Part shown: in pieces, positions 40,701 to 50,458 of the stretch
Position numbering within the stretch: position 1 is the stretch's first letter
How the letters are laid out: each line of letters begins with the position of its first letter
Assembly: GCF_964204865.1 (NCBI RefSeq)
Contig: NC_135252.1
Span: forward strand, 22,589,383-22,653,382
Source: Styela clava
Taxonomy: Eukaryota; Chordata; Ascidiacea; Stolidobranchia; Styelidae
Length of the DNA: 64,000 bases
Direction of reading: 5' to 3'
Made by a program: the position numbers and the translations under genes
The notes under the pieces: generated by a model
Seen by the model: only the letters and a program-made list of their open reading frames with translations
Databases searched by the model: none
Told to the model about the DNA's origin: nothing

Positions 40701-43700
40701 GAAAAACGGTGTCGTGAGGCATATGATAAATTAACAACCTATATTAATGGCATGATCAAATATATTGATTCCGAACGAGAGAACGACTGTATATCTGTAC
40801 AATATTCTGAAAAAGTAAAGCGTCAGAATTTGGAGTGGAAAAAGTGGCTTGATACTAATTACGTAAATATTACTTATTTTTCTTATATTATTTCTTTTAA
40901 AAAAATAGGGTTATCACAACTTTCCGACTATGAAACTTGTCTTTTATTATTATATTATTATGACGTTCTATTTAAAAATATTATAATTTTTATTATTTCC
41001 CAGTGATAACGATTGGCATACAAATCACCATTATTTTTCGACGTTTTTTTTTTTAGAATTATCTCACTTCGGACGAAATATTTTCAGAAAAATCCAGATT
41101 AGAATCGGAAAATAGTAAAGTTCTAATTGACATAAAAGCAAGAAAAAAGGTAATTTTTAAATCTTCTTAAGGTGTGAAATAAAAGTTTAATACAGATCAA
41201 AATTGTTTAAATTTAATTTGTCTCACGCTTATCAAATATTTATTCAATAAATGAGACACATATATACAATATTAACACAATAATTAAACTTGCAAAACTG
41301 GCATCCATTTTCGTTTCCATTTTCAATAGCAAATTGTTTTTTTTGGTATTTCTAAAACTTCCACTATTTGGATTATAAAGCAACCAAGAAAATTTTATAA
41401 AGAAATTTATATTATTCAAATATAATGTAATATATGATATTTTTGTACTTATAAATATTAAATATGAACAAAGATAACATAAGATATTTTATACAAAATT
41501 ATATTTAATGCAAACAATGTGGTTATTACAATTATATAAACTGTATATTCTTATGATTTGTGAAGGCTGAGATGGCTGAAAAATTAGCCAAAATCAAAAA
41601 CAAAACGGCTATAAACAATTTTATGAAGTGTATATCTGACGTGGAATCCTGTAGATATTTTTATCCGTACGAATTGAATGCGTCTGATAAAAAAGAAATT
41701 GAAGAAAAATGCAAATATTGGAAACAGTGGCTTTCTGAATCTTCCGTAAGTTTGAGTTTTAAATTGTATAAGAATTTGTTAATATTCAAATTCAACCTAA
41801 ATATACTAATTTTTCAATTGCTAACAGAGCCCTTGTATTTTCTTTGCAAAGATATTGTGAATTTTTCAAATTATATTAAGGATTGTAACAGCCTATTATT
41901 TAATATGTTCTTTAATCTCTTGATATGTTCTTTGACTTTCGTAAATGCAATTTTATTGAACGGTTATCTTGAAATATCAAATTAAATTGATTAATTTTCA
42001 ATGTCGCTTATGAAAACTCCATTAACCGTAGTTCAACCTGAAACATAATAACGTGTATTAAAAAAATACCAAAGACAATGATTGTCATCAATTATACAGA
42101 AATATTTCTCTTCGGATCACATAGAAGCATCTCAAATTGAACTGGAAGACTTTGCTCAGATAATTTTTAACAGATTAGGTGAACGACAACAGGTAATATT
42201 CTAAATGTGTAGTACACAAATGAAAATATAAATACATCATGTCATAAATATATATTTATTTTTTATATAATTTTTCTTTTACATACATTTATATAAATAA
42301 AAAATGAGGATAAGTTTTCGTTTTCATGACTTGTAAATGTGTGGCTTATTAAAAATTAGGTTTTAAATCATGAATTTCAATATATTTTTATAATATTTTT
42401 TTGTCCATGCAATAAAAGCAATAAAATTAGATTAAAATCTGAGCTGCTAATTTTCAGCACCCGCTAACCAAAAATACTATGAGTTGAACTGTTTCTCCGA
42501 AACCAAACCAAATGAAATATTCCATGTTTTATTAGCTTGAAGTAAGAAAGCAACGACAAAAACAATTGAAAGAAGCAGCAAAAAATCTTGAAACTTATAT
42601 TGAAGATGTTAAACAATTTTTGTGGTCTGATAAATACAAAGATTTGATTTCCCGTGAATACAAAAACTGGATTTATGACGTCTGCAATCGGGCAGATCGA
42701 ATAGCTTCATCTTACAAGGTGCTACTTAATTACTGTATATAGTTTAAACTAAAATGGCATATACTATTGCGAAAAAGAATATGTGATATTTTTATGCAAA
42801 TATTGCTGATTCAGAGTTACGGATTATCGGATATAGTAAGCAGCCACGAAGAATTACAGGAATCTGTATCCAAATTGTGTGACGAGTTGGATCGCAAGAA
42901 AAGGGTTAGAATTTTTTCCTGTTTCTTATGCATATATATAATGTATTTTGTCATAACTTTTATTTAGCTCTAAGCACAATTATTCAAAACACCAAGTATT
43001 GACAAAAATATTATCTACGTCATTCTTACCCCCAATACTCCATTAATTTAGTTACTAGTCGCAGAAAGACGAAAACGTCAAGAAGCCGAAGAAAAAGTCT
43101 ACGATTACATTAAATATGTCAGATCTGTTTTGACTTCAAACGATTACTTCATGAGAAAAGTACCACCAGCTGTGACTTATTGTGAGAAAGTTGAAAAATA
43201 TCTTCATTTTGAGCGGGCTGTAAGATATAATTTTATATTCATGATGTAAATATTCGAAAATACTGATCTAATTTGTATCCATAAGGATTTCATTGTATAG
43301 CGAAACCGCGAGCATCTTTTTAAAAAGTAACAAATTAAATAGTGCGTTCTCGTAACTTTGCATGCGGAGATTCTTTGTATCACAAGTTTCGAACAATCCA
43401 TGAAAAAATTCTTTATAATAATATGCTATTCCTATTTTGCCTTGGTCATAACAATAAATCCTTTTTTGATTCGCGTATTTTGTATTTATACAGTTATAAC
43501 GTTTATAGTCAATAATATATTTGCATGCTAACCACCCATTAATATTTTGTCACCAACTTTTTTTTTTTGAAGACTCTATCAGTAGAACGCATTGAAGAAA
43601 TGCATAAAAATATTTCTGCAGCGTTTCAGAATGATTGTCGCAAACTCAACATAAAGTTTCAGGTATAGTTGAGAGTGTTTCTTTAAATTTTTATTATTAT

Positions 43701-46700
43701 AGTCTATATATATCACTGAAATATTACTTAATAACATGTTATCTGAGCTGGGTTTTTTTTCGAAGTTGTTAAGAAACTTTCAATGCTGTTGCGAATTTGT
43801 TCGTATGAGTTCATTATTGCAAACTTCTACAATTACACAGAATTTAGTAATGTGATGCAAATCAATTGAGTTGCATGATTTGGATAGAAAATGATAAACT
43901 CCTTTAAATAACACTTTTGGGAGCTTAGGACGTGCCAAAAACGACCGAAACAGTCTGAACCTAGCAAATATTTGAAAGTGCAAAAATACAATAAATCCGT
44001 AAAAACTTTCAAAAACTAGCTAAACCCTATCTTTGTATCATCTAATGCTAATTAAGTTTTTTAAACTAAATGTATTGTAATTCAGAGAACAACGGTAACA
44101 AAATATATTCCGCAAAACCATGAACACATTAAACAAAACAAATCGATTAAGAAGGTTCGAAAGTTCACTGACAAAATGAGAGAAAGGATTAGAAATGAAC
44201 GAGCAATGTCTATATCGGAGAAAGAAAAATTATTGAAACTGTGTCAAAGTAACGATGAATGGTGCACAAAAAGACCTGTGAGTATATACATCATAGTAAG
44301 AGGTTATTTTAAATAGCATGGAAATAATTACATTATACTGGGTTAAGTCAAATTTGTCATCCGTGCGTTCATTGTTTAGTTGAATTATATGCACGTTTTT
44401 TTTTTATCCCAACATAAATTCCGCACAACTTATTATTAGATTGCAGTTTTACGGAACAAATAAATATATATTTTTCTTATAGAATTGCGACGTTTAAAAT
44501 ACTTCTAGTAACCAACTAATATTCCGCATTTTCCCTTCTGTCTATATATCAGAATGCCACAAAACATGAAGCGGACCGCAGAATAGAGATATTACAAGGA
44601 CAATGGGATCATGTTATTCATTCTTTGCAAATAAGGGCAGAGGTAATGAATTAAAATCTTTTTCACGAAAAACTGAAATTTCAATGAATTGTGTACAAAT
44701 GAAGATAATTTTTAAATTTTTCAGGGAATATACGAGCACATTAATGATTTATGCAATATTTTTTAGGCTGTAGATCGAAGACAATCTGCGAATTTTGGAT
44801 ATTTTTCATATTCGGGTTCTCGGAAGCAACCGCCAACATCTCGTTATAAATATCATAGTGAATATTCCCCTTCAGAGTACAAGGTAGGACACAATATTTT
44901 CCCATACATACCCGAAGTAATTTTGATCTTGTCGAACGTTTTATTCATCTAATACGTATATTGTTTATTTTAGTTATTAAAAGTAAAACGATAAGTTATA
45001 GATTTTTGTTATCAATTTTTTCTGTGAATTCTAGTCCAATTGTTATGAATAAATTTTGATATATACTCGAAAACATATGCGTACACATGCGTATATATTT
45101 ATCTAATACCCTATTATTTTCAAAATATTAGGCACTCTGAGAAATCTCAATCAAGTTATTCATACCAAATAGATTCAGGTTTAAAATATCATTCACTCCA
45201 TTAAATAATGCAACTCGTTCGAAAACAAAATAAATTTAATCGTCTTATATTGGAATGCCAATGTTTTTATTAGATGAGCACAGTAAATATTTGATTCATA
45301 GTCGTAGCTTTATGGAGATTTTTTTGTGAAAAGAAAATAATTTATATGTATCTAGTGCAGGCGTGTCGTGTGTAACATTTTTGTCGGTGGGCCATATAAC
45401 CAATTTAAAAATCTAGCTGGACCATACAATAAAAGATTATTTTTTCCATGTTTACGAAAAAACATTAGCGATAACCATAGGTACCCGAAAAAGTCAATGG
45501 GCTGGGGCCGAGTTGTAGTTCCCTGGACGCCTATTGCACAGCCCTGATCTAGTGATAGTAACGTATTAGGCGTAAAATGTTCAGAATCGAATCGATTAAT
45601 TTGTTCCGAATCAAATCGCGAATACTTGGGACATATAAAATTATATGCAACTTCCTTTTTGTATTAGATCTTCCAGACACATAAATTACTGAAATCATAG
45701 AATACAAGCAGATTGCTAAGCGTTCACACACAATAAAAGACACGTTTCCATAAATAACTATAAAAAAGAGTCATATGTTCAAATTTCGTTGAAAAATATG
45801 GCTTCGATGAACAATCAAGAAATTTACCTCGACCATCAGCCGGAAAAAAAGTTAGCGGCTATTCGAAATTTTGCTCTGAAGCGATTCAAAAATTTACTAT
45901 TCGATTCGAAATGCCCAGTCCTAGTAAAACGTGCGTAAAATTTTTATTTTATCGAAGCTTGTAGCGATACTTAGTCGTTTAGGACATTGTATTGCCTTAT
46001 CATGCATTTATGCATTCATCCATCATCAACATAATTGAACAATTAATTTACCCTTTCGAATTCAGTAAAATTATATTAATGCTGGATTGATTCCGACTGT
46101 TTGTTCTTATGAAAACGAAAATAAAATATGTTTATCCAGTATTCATCTATCGGTATTTATACATTATATAATACCATACATTTTTTTCATGATCTCTTTT
46201 TTACATAGGGCAACGTAAAAAGTGGATCAAAAAAATCAATTTCAACTGGAAAAGATTCTTCATACGGGCAAAGCCAATATTCGAGTGAAAAAGTTCGTAC
46301 AAAGCTATATTTAGATTTAGTCAGAATTCATGGAAAAAGAATTTCAAAAAAATTTATTACTGTAGCATATTTAATCTAGTATTCTATATCGGTGTATACA
46401 ATGTTTGACTACTTGTTTATTTGGAGCCTGTACTAATACATTGCCATTTTATTAAATAGGGCACCGGAAAAAGTGGTTCAAGACAATCCCATTCAAGAGA
46501 AAGCTCACAAGCAAAAACATCTACATACGATGAAAGCCGATGTTTGAGTGAAAAAGTTAGTAAGCAACTTATTTTAGAATTAGTCAGGAAGCGTCAAAAA
46601 GAATCCTTGAAAATCTTGAAAAATAAGTACAACAAATATAATTCAATAACCTTTCTCAATCTTGGAATATGTTTTTTAAATATTCAAGCAATTCAAATAA

Positions 46701-48688
46701 ATAATTAATATAAACTTTCGCATTCAGTAAAATTAAACGAAAAGTTGAATTGATTTTACAAGCTAAAATATAACGAAAATATATGTATCCAGAAATAGTA
46801 AAGTGTTCAACTAGCGGTGTATACAATGTTTAATCAAATATTTATTTGAGCTTGTATCAATAAATACATGTTTTACAAGATCTTTTTCATATACAGGACA
46901 CTGGAAAAAGTAGATCGAAAAGATCAAATTCTGAGGAAAGCTCGCCTAAAAAAGATTCCTCATACGGGCAAAGTCGATATTCGAGAGAAGAAGTTAGTAC
47001 GCAACTATTTTATGATTTAGTCAGAATTCATATAAAAAGAGTTCCGAAAAAATTCATTACGGTAGCAAATTTAATTCTAGCTCATTTGTCGATTCTGGTA
47101 TATATTTTCCTTATATCCAAGCATTTCAAAACCAATTCACGAATTTTTATTTCTTGACTTGATATTAAATTTTTCTAATGCTTTTGCTAGTGCATTCAAA
47201 ACTAAATGTCATCTTCTATGTCATGGTGGTCCACGTCTGTCGGTGGCGTCGTCGGCCACAATATTAGTTTTGTGTTGTTTGCGGGCCACGTTGGCCCCAA
47301 GAAATTTGATTATTTTTTTTCATGAATGAAGCGCTCTCGAACACCGATAGCATGCCGTTTTGGATTATATTTTTTTAGCCCCGACAAAACTTGCAGAAAT
47401 ATCAAGCATTGGGGAGGCTTTGTTTTCCGTTAGCAATTTTATTTTTCTGTTCACGGTGATTACAAAACAACAATGCTTCAGAGAGTATTGTGCCAGGCGA
47501 ATCCAATTTTCTATGTAGGTATTAAAATATTGATTACGAATATTGCCGAAGGAAAAGATCAATTTGTGAAAGTTTCAGGTCATCCCAGGGTGCCGAAATT
47601 GAATACCTGAATTTTAAATCAATTCAGGATGGCCGTGCACACTATCAATTACTCTACAAAAATCAGTTTTGTCCACTGACCGACTCAGTTATCCCTGTCA
47701 CGAGTAAATTCAACGACTTTTTAACGATCAATATCGCGACAATGTATAAGAATATTTTTCGATTCATTATATAACGAAAATATACCATGGGTATTTTAGT
47801 TACCACTAATTGTTTTCTATATATCAGTAAAGGTCACGCGGGTCATAGATAATGACACAGCGGATTACATGTAGCCCGCGGGCCCAGGTTGAGACCCCCT
47901 GTTCTAAGTGATCATAAAAAATAACAAGGCAATGGAACACACTCATCGGTATTTTCTATGTCATGGGAATTTATCTAAATTATACTCTTATATGCACTCA
48001 TACAGCCTAAAAGTAGCAAGAAGGAACTGATTGCCTTAGCAAAAGAGGCTAGGAGCAAAATACACGATCCCATGTATAACGAAGAGGTATCGAAACGAGA
48101 CAAGAATGAAATTATTCACAAAGAGAAAAAAATAATAAATGGCGTATGGGTAAGAGTAAAGTTTTGTATCCTCATCTCATTTTAATATATCAATTTGATT
48201 ATATGCTTTATAGGGATTCCCTTAAAATAAATCGTTCTAGCAACTGGAGTCTTAAATACTTAGCAGAAATTGTCCTGCTTATGCTGATTTGCTGCAGTTT
48301 TACGTGCCGCATTCCATTATTTCTCATCCACTCAGTTTAATTTAAAAAAAAATAATTATTTTTTTCTTTTGTAAATAATTTTATAGTTATAGATAATCCC
48401 ATATGCGACATTTATGTAATAAAATACCAATCACGCACACATTTAATTACTAATATTGTATTTTGCAGACCTTTTATATATATTCTGTAGTAAGTCATAC
48501 TATATAGAATAATGAAATTTAATTTTTTTTTGTAGTAAACTTTGATTTTTTTACGTTTCTTTCAGACAAACCGAACCGCTGAAAAAGAACTACAGGATTT
48601 AAAGACCTTCTGTAAGGATATTTTTGGATCCATCGATTATAATGCTGATCCTAAAAGAAAAGACACTAGGAGGCGTTGGTACTATTGA
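25710..48688 (+). CDS. Gene C: giant Hsp70-derived protein, NBD fused to about 11 tandem lid modules
   Basis: Thirty-six exons splice in one frame to about 1,561 residues. NBD exons: 25710-25775, 26254-26383, 27985-28094, 28708-28959, 29302-29422, 31937-32075, 32423-32570, 32773-32937. Linker: 33475-33582. Helical part: 34114-34314, 34539-34619, 35088-35159, 35772-35963, 36135-36221, 37101-37265, 37996-38088, 38404-38580, 38762-38854, 39907-40083, 40336-40428, 40686-40862, 41057-41149, 41566-41745, 42100-42192, 42536-42718, 42815-42904, 43052-43219, 43573-43662, 44086-44277, 44553-44642. Low-complexity: 44767-44883, 46209-46292, 46460-46555, 46897-46992. End: 48006-48149, 48566-48688 (TGA). 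The NBD has [40 protein letters not shown] and [12 protein letters not shown]. The catalytic Glu is kept, but the DLGGGTFD loop is altered. No beta-sandwich exon exists between NBD and lid. Every helical exon is phase 0-0 and has a multiple of three bases. The only family it clearly matches is Hsp70; classical peptide binding is unlikely. Confidence 0.85.
26624..27185. mobile_element. Mariner-like foldback element, copy 1
   Basis: TA-CAGGGTGTCTCAAAAGTAAG opens the element and its reverse complement GAGACACCTTG-TA closes it, 562 bases later, giving a TA duplication as in Tc1/mariner. The inverted repeats are long and extend into CATTTTGTGGGTTG words near both ends. ATGACAAGGAGACTAAGCCC in the left half could be the remnant of a transposase start, but the frame soon stops. 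It lies in gene C intron 2, and a second copy sits in gene D intron 8. Confidence 0.75.
29696..29740 (-). repeat. LINE-like 3' tail with TCTGAA repeats, copy 1
   Basis: On the minus strand, CATGCACGACGAAAATAAAA is followed by TCTGAATCTGAATCTGAATC. The copy at 50417 shares the ACGAAAATAAAA plus TCTGAA-repeat ending. Such short tandem tails are typical of CR1/L2-type non-LTR elements or their SINEs. Only the end is preserved here. Confidence 0.6.
31026..31843. mobile_element. Non-autonomous hAT element with perfect 8-bp target duplication
   Basis: Terminal inverted repeats CAGTGGTTCCCAAAC and GTTTGGGAACCGCTG (one mismatch) bound 818 bases. Both sides carry the identical 8-bp duplication ATCTAGGC (31018-31025 and 31844-31851). 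Subterminal GGGACCCAC / GTGGGTCGC words are also inverted. There is no transposase. It sits in gene C intron 5. The CTAG core fits the NTCTAGAN-like preference known for Charlie-type hATs. Confidence 0.92.
33475..33582 (+). other. Gene C exon 9: degenerate linker plus NLS-like motif replacing the beta-domain
   Basis: The 36-codon exon starts [11 protein letters not shown], which aligns loosely with the KERLQLLDVTPL linker exon of gene D, then diverges. It contains [10 protein letters not shown], a good match to a monopartite nuclear localisation signal. In genes B and D the corresponding position is followed by about 130 residues of beta-sandwich; here the next exon is already the lid. The flanking introns (32938-33474 and 33583-34113) contain no hidden beta-domain that I could find. 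Nuclear targeting is an inference. Confidence 0.7.
33680..33790. mobile_element. GGTACTCCCG-family MITE, copy 2
   Basis: GGTGCTCCCGAAGTATGTGC on the left is mirrored by GCGCCATCTTGGTGCACATG and TTCGAAGCGCC on the right. This is a short version, about 110 bases, in gene C intron 9. It shares ACCAAGATGGC with the copies at 56583 and 59906. Confidence 0.75.
35200..35508. mobile_element. Degenerate hAT-like element
   Basis: CACTGGTTCTCAACCAGTGG at the left and GTGGGCCACGAAAG...GGTTGAAACACT at the right form imperfect inverted ends with GGCCCAC-type subterminal words like those of the 31026 element. No target duplication was found. The right end abuts a GGTACTCCCG MITE. Confidence 0.5.
35505..35707. 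mobile_element. GGTACTCCCG-family MITE, copy 3
   Basis: It starts ACTCCCGTAGTGTTTGTTCC, includes AGTTCTATTACGAGTTCGGG, and ends CACGCACTTCTGGAGCGCCC. The long form (about 200 bases) resembles copies at 49064, 53583 and 56583. It lies in gene C intron 12, just upstream of exon 13. Confidence 0.7.
36571..37053. mobile_element. TACCGTATTTTCCGG MITE
   Basis: The left end TACCGTATTTTCCGGCCAAT and right end GCCGGGAAATACGGTA form terminal inverted repeats over 483 bases. AATAAGAC words recur near both ends. This terminal sequence style is common in animal non-autonomous DNA elements. No coding content. Located in gene C intron 14, ending about 50 bases before exon 15. Confidence 0.75.
37435..37810 (+). 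repeat. Dispersed repeat, plus-strand copy (gene C intron 15)
   Basis: It carries CGGTAAGTATGTTGATAG, a TGTCTGT-rich run, TTAGATGCACGCGATATCTC, TTTTGCATGTGCATTCATC and AGCCTATTGATTTTGGG. The same words in the same order occur reverse-complemented at about 39140-39420. The repeat class is unknown. Confidence 0.75.
39140..39420 (-). repeat. Dispersed repeat, minus-strand copy (gene C intron 18)
   Basis: This is the reverse complement of the 37435-37810 repeat, differing by scattered substitutions and an AATT microsatellite at about 39198-39220. Its left part overlaps the first unit of the 208-bp tandem duplication. The pair lies in inverse orientation about 1.5 kb apart, so a transcript could fold back on itself. 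Confidence 0.7.
39278..39690 (+). repeat. 208-bp tandem duplication in gene C intron 18
   Basis: Two adjacent units begin TGATGAATGCACATGCAAAA at 39278 and 39486. They remain nearly identical through TAGTCGTACTATAAACTAGT to GGGACGGTTTGAT. The second unit lacks a few bases around AACAGACAAAGAGACAAAT. Confidence 0.85.
44767..46992 (+). other. Gene C Ser/Tyr/Gly-rich segment with triplicated exon
   Basis: Exon 44767-44883 ([18 protein letters not shown]) is followed by three related exons: 46209-46292, 46460-46555 and 46897-46992. All three begin G/D-x-(G/V)-KSGS or GKSRS. Exons 1 and 3 share DSSYGQSxYS; exon 2 has [12 protein letters not shown]. Downstream intron sequence is also duplicated (GTTAGTA..., TTTAGTCAGAATTCAT, GGTGTATACAATGTTT), so whole exon-plus-intron blocks were copied. 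The product is a basic, serine/tyrosine-rich, probably disordered spacer with RS-like dipeptides. Confidence 0.75.
45358..45546. mobile_element. Short hAT MITE with perfect 8-bp target duplication
   Basis: CAGGCGTGTCG on the left and CACAGCCCTG on the right bound 189 bases. Both flanks carry ATCTAGTG (45350-45357 and 45547-45554). GTGGGCCATAT and the right-end GGGGCCGAG resemble hAT subterminal regions. It lies in gene C intron 31. The target again has a CTAG core, as for the element at 31026. Confidence 0.85.
47222..47901. mobile_element. Probable hAT-like element
   Basis: The right end reads GGTTGAGACCCCCTG (reverse complement CAGGGGGTCTCAACC) with GTAGCCCGCGGGCCC just inside. The left end CATGGTGGTCCACGTCTG is a weak partner. 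The flanks TTCTATGT and TTCTAAGT differ at one base and may be a decayed 8-bp duplication. No coding content. Located in gene C intron 34. Confidence 0.5.
48006..48688 (+). other. Gene C terminal lid-like module (exons 35-36)
   Basis: Exon 48006-48149 (48 codons, [16 protein letters not shown], ending INGVW) and exon 48566-48688 ([16 protein letters not shown], ending RRRWYY then TGA) repeat the long-short lid pattern. The last exon resembles the final lid helix of genes B and D. The C terminus is basic and aromatic, with no EEVD, KDEL or membrane anchor. Confidence 0.75.
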
Positions 48689-48891
48689 ACGATTTTGTAC
48701 CAATTTAAACTTAACAACTGCGCGTATTAAGCAGAAACAATATATTTGTACGTGACGTATAAAGCAGGCGACGATATAAACTGTACCATAATGACCAAAT
48801 ACAAACGTTAAAAGCTGTAAGGCGTTGACATCATATGGCAATAATGTTTATATTATGTCAAATTTTGATAATATAAACATGAATAAATGGT

Positions 48892-48897
48892 TTGTGC
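48892..48897 (+). terminator. Polyadenylation signal of gene C
   Basis: AATAAA lies about 205 bases after the TGA stop, a usual distance for a 3' UTR. It is the first canonical signal downstream. Confidence 0.55.
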
Positions 48898-49063
48898 ACT
48901 ACATGATTTCAAAATAAGTACTCTATGATCCAGGAAACTTTTTCCGTCTCAATTACGTGAGGTTTAACGACTAACTATCTGTGCTAAGTTTTTTATATTG
49001 TATGTTTACAATTTAAGCTTAAACCCTTATTTCTTTGACCAAATTCAGGGTTGGCCAAAAATG

Positions 49064-49190
49064 GGTACTCCCGTAGTATGTGTACCAGGTTAGGGTTAGG
49101 GCATACTTTTATTCCGGTTTTTCTTATTTTAGTTCTATTACGAGTTCGAGGACAGTGTGTGTTAGCCAAGTGAATACACCCCCAGCCCAT
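49064..49190. mobile_element. GGTACTCCCG-family MITE, copy 4 (partial)
   Basis: GGTACTCCCGTAGTATGTGT at the left is followed by ACCAGGTTAGGGTTAGGG and AGTTCTATTACGAGTTCGAG. The expected inverted right end is missing, so this is a truncated copy. Confidence 0.7.
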
Positions 49191-49559
49191 AGTAATTAGG
49201 GCTTGTTACACAGCTTGACATTTTAACATATTTTGGACAACACGGTATTTAAAAATATTCAACTGTTTATTTCAACAATTTAATGTTTTGTTCATTAAAC
49301 ATCGTTTCGTGTAAATTTATATTTTATGATAATGCTGTCTATGTCATATTAGAATTATCATATGCGGTATATATTGTATATAAGGTTATTATTATGATTA
49401 TTATTATTATTAGAACTGTGTTCCAGAATATATAATTTGAATGATTATGGTTGACTAATGTAGATATAATAAACTCTTTCCAAATTATGATTTCTGGTAT
49501 TTGTTTCTTGTCTGGTCTGATAGAAGATGGATTTAAGCGACGTAACTGCACAGACGTTT

Positions 49560-49560
49560 G

Positions 49561-49588
<28 letters not shown>
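49560..49588. repeat. AT dinucleotide microsatellite
   Basis: About fourteen uninterrupted AT units. Confidence 0.95.
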
Positions 49589-49593
<5 letters not shown>

Positions 49594-50416
49594 ATTGAAC
49601 ATTTTATAATTGTACGATGGAATTAAAAAGAGTATAAATCGATGGTGAGATGAATGTTTCTAATATTGAATAATAAACAGAGACATAAGCTTATTTTAGC
49701 AAATAAGATAAGATTTGAAAATTAGTGTGAAACATTAGATTTTTCGGAATTAGCTAGAATAAATAGACAGCCTATGGAAACGTTTGTTTGGTTCGGTGGA
49801 ATAGCCACTAACAATCGCTTTCAACATAAAAATCCGTTAAATACGGTATTGATTCTCGCAGCCAAAAGCCCGTTGCTGGGCACGCCATATTGGTTTACTG
49901 TGTATGCTTAGTCAGCATTATTTCGCAATTCTTGTTTGTCATTGAGGCATATCCTTCTTACAGATGTCGCTGTTAAGTCATATAATACGATGTAATCATT
50001 GTAGTATCTAGGTGTTTATTTCGATTTTATTTTGTTCTTACTCTGTATGATCGAGTTTAATTAGGTAAATATCTAATACTCCATAGTTATTATGACATCC
50101 TGTATTTTATTTTTCAAACTTTGTTGTTCCTTTTTGTGATTGAGGCTAATTAAGTGAATGTTTAGGTAAATTTTCGTGGTCATTGTGGCATTCTTTTTGT
50201 TGTCCCTTTTATATATATGATTGTGTCGAATTTAGTGACTATTTGATATTGAGTTGTTCGGTTGCTATATTTGCTGCTTCAATGCAGCTACAAGGTGTCG
50301 CTGACTGGATGACTCTTTGAGTCTTTCGCGATCCCTCGTCTATTGCAACAAGCCGATATCTGTCTTCGTAATTTGTTATATGTCTTTTTTTATTTTTTCA
50401 TATCGTATACTGGTTT

Positions 50417-50458
50417 TGCATGACGAAAATAAAATCTGAATCTGAATCTGAATCTGGA
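50417..50458 (+). repeat. LINE-like 3' tail with TCTGAA repeats, copy 2
   Basis: TTTTGCATGACGAAAATAAAA is followed by four TCTGAA units. The identical ending in opposite orientation at 29696 shows it belongs to an interspersed family. About 400 bases upstream (from roughly 50000) may be part of the same copy, but no reverse transcriptase is readable. Confidence 0.6.

Larger units (their letters stand above)
37101..44642 (+). other. Gene C lid-module array (modules 3-10)
   Basis: Sixteen exons alternate long (55-64 codons) and short (30-31 codons). Long exons usually end in a Trp- or Leu-centred helix tip: [47 protein letters not shown]. Short exons are single amphipathic helices such as [16 protein letters not shown] and [15 protein letters not shown]. 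Modules 4 and 5 share the [11 protein letters not shown] / [11 protein letters not shown] core, so some duplications are relatively recent. The expected fold is a chain of helical bundles, analogous in shape to a spectrin rod; this is inference. Confidence 0.8.

Noticed and set aside
41746..41985. Long continuation of the frame past the donor of gene C exon 23
   Set aside because: The GTAAG donor at 41746 and the length match to other lid exons show that the rest is intron; its translation is hydrophobic noise.
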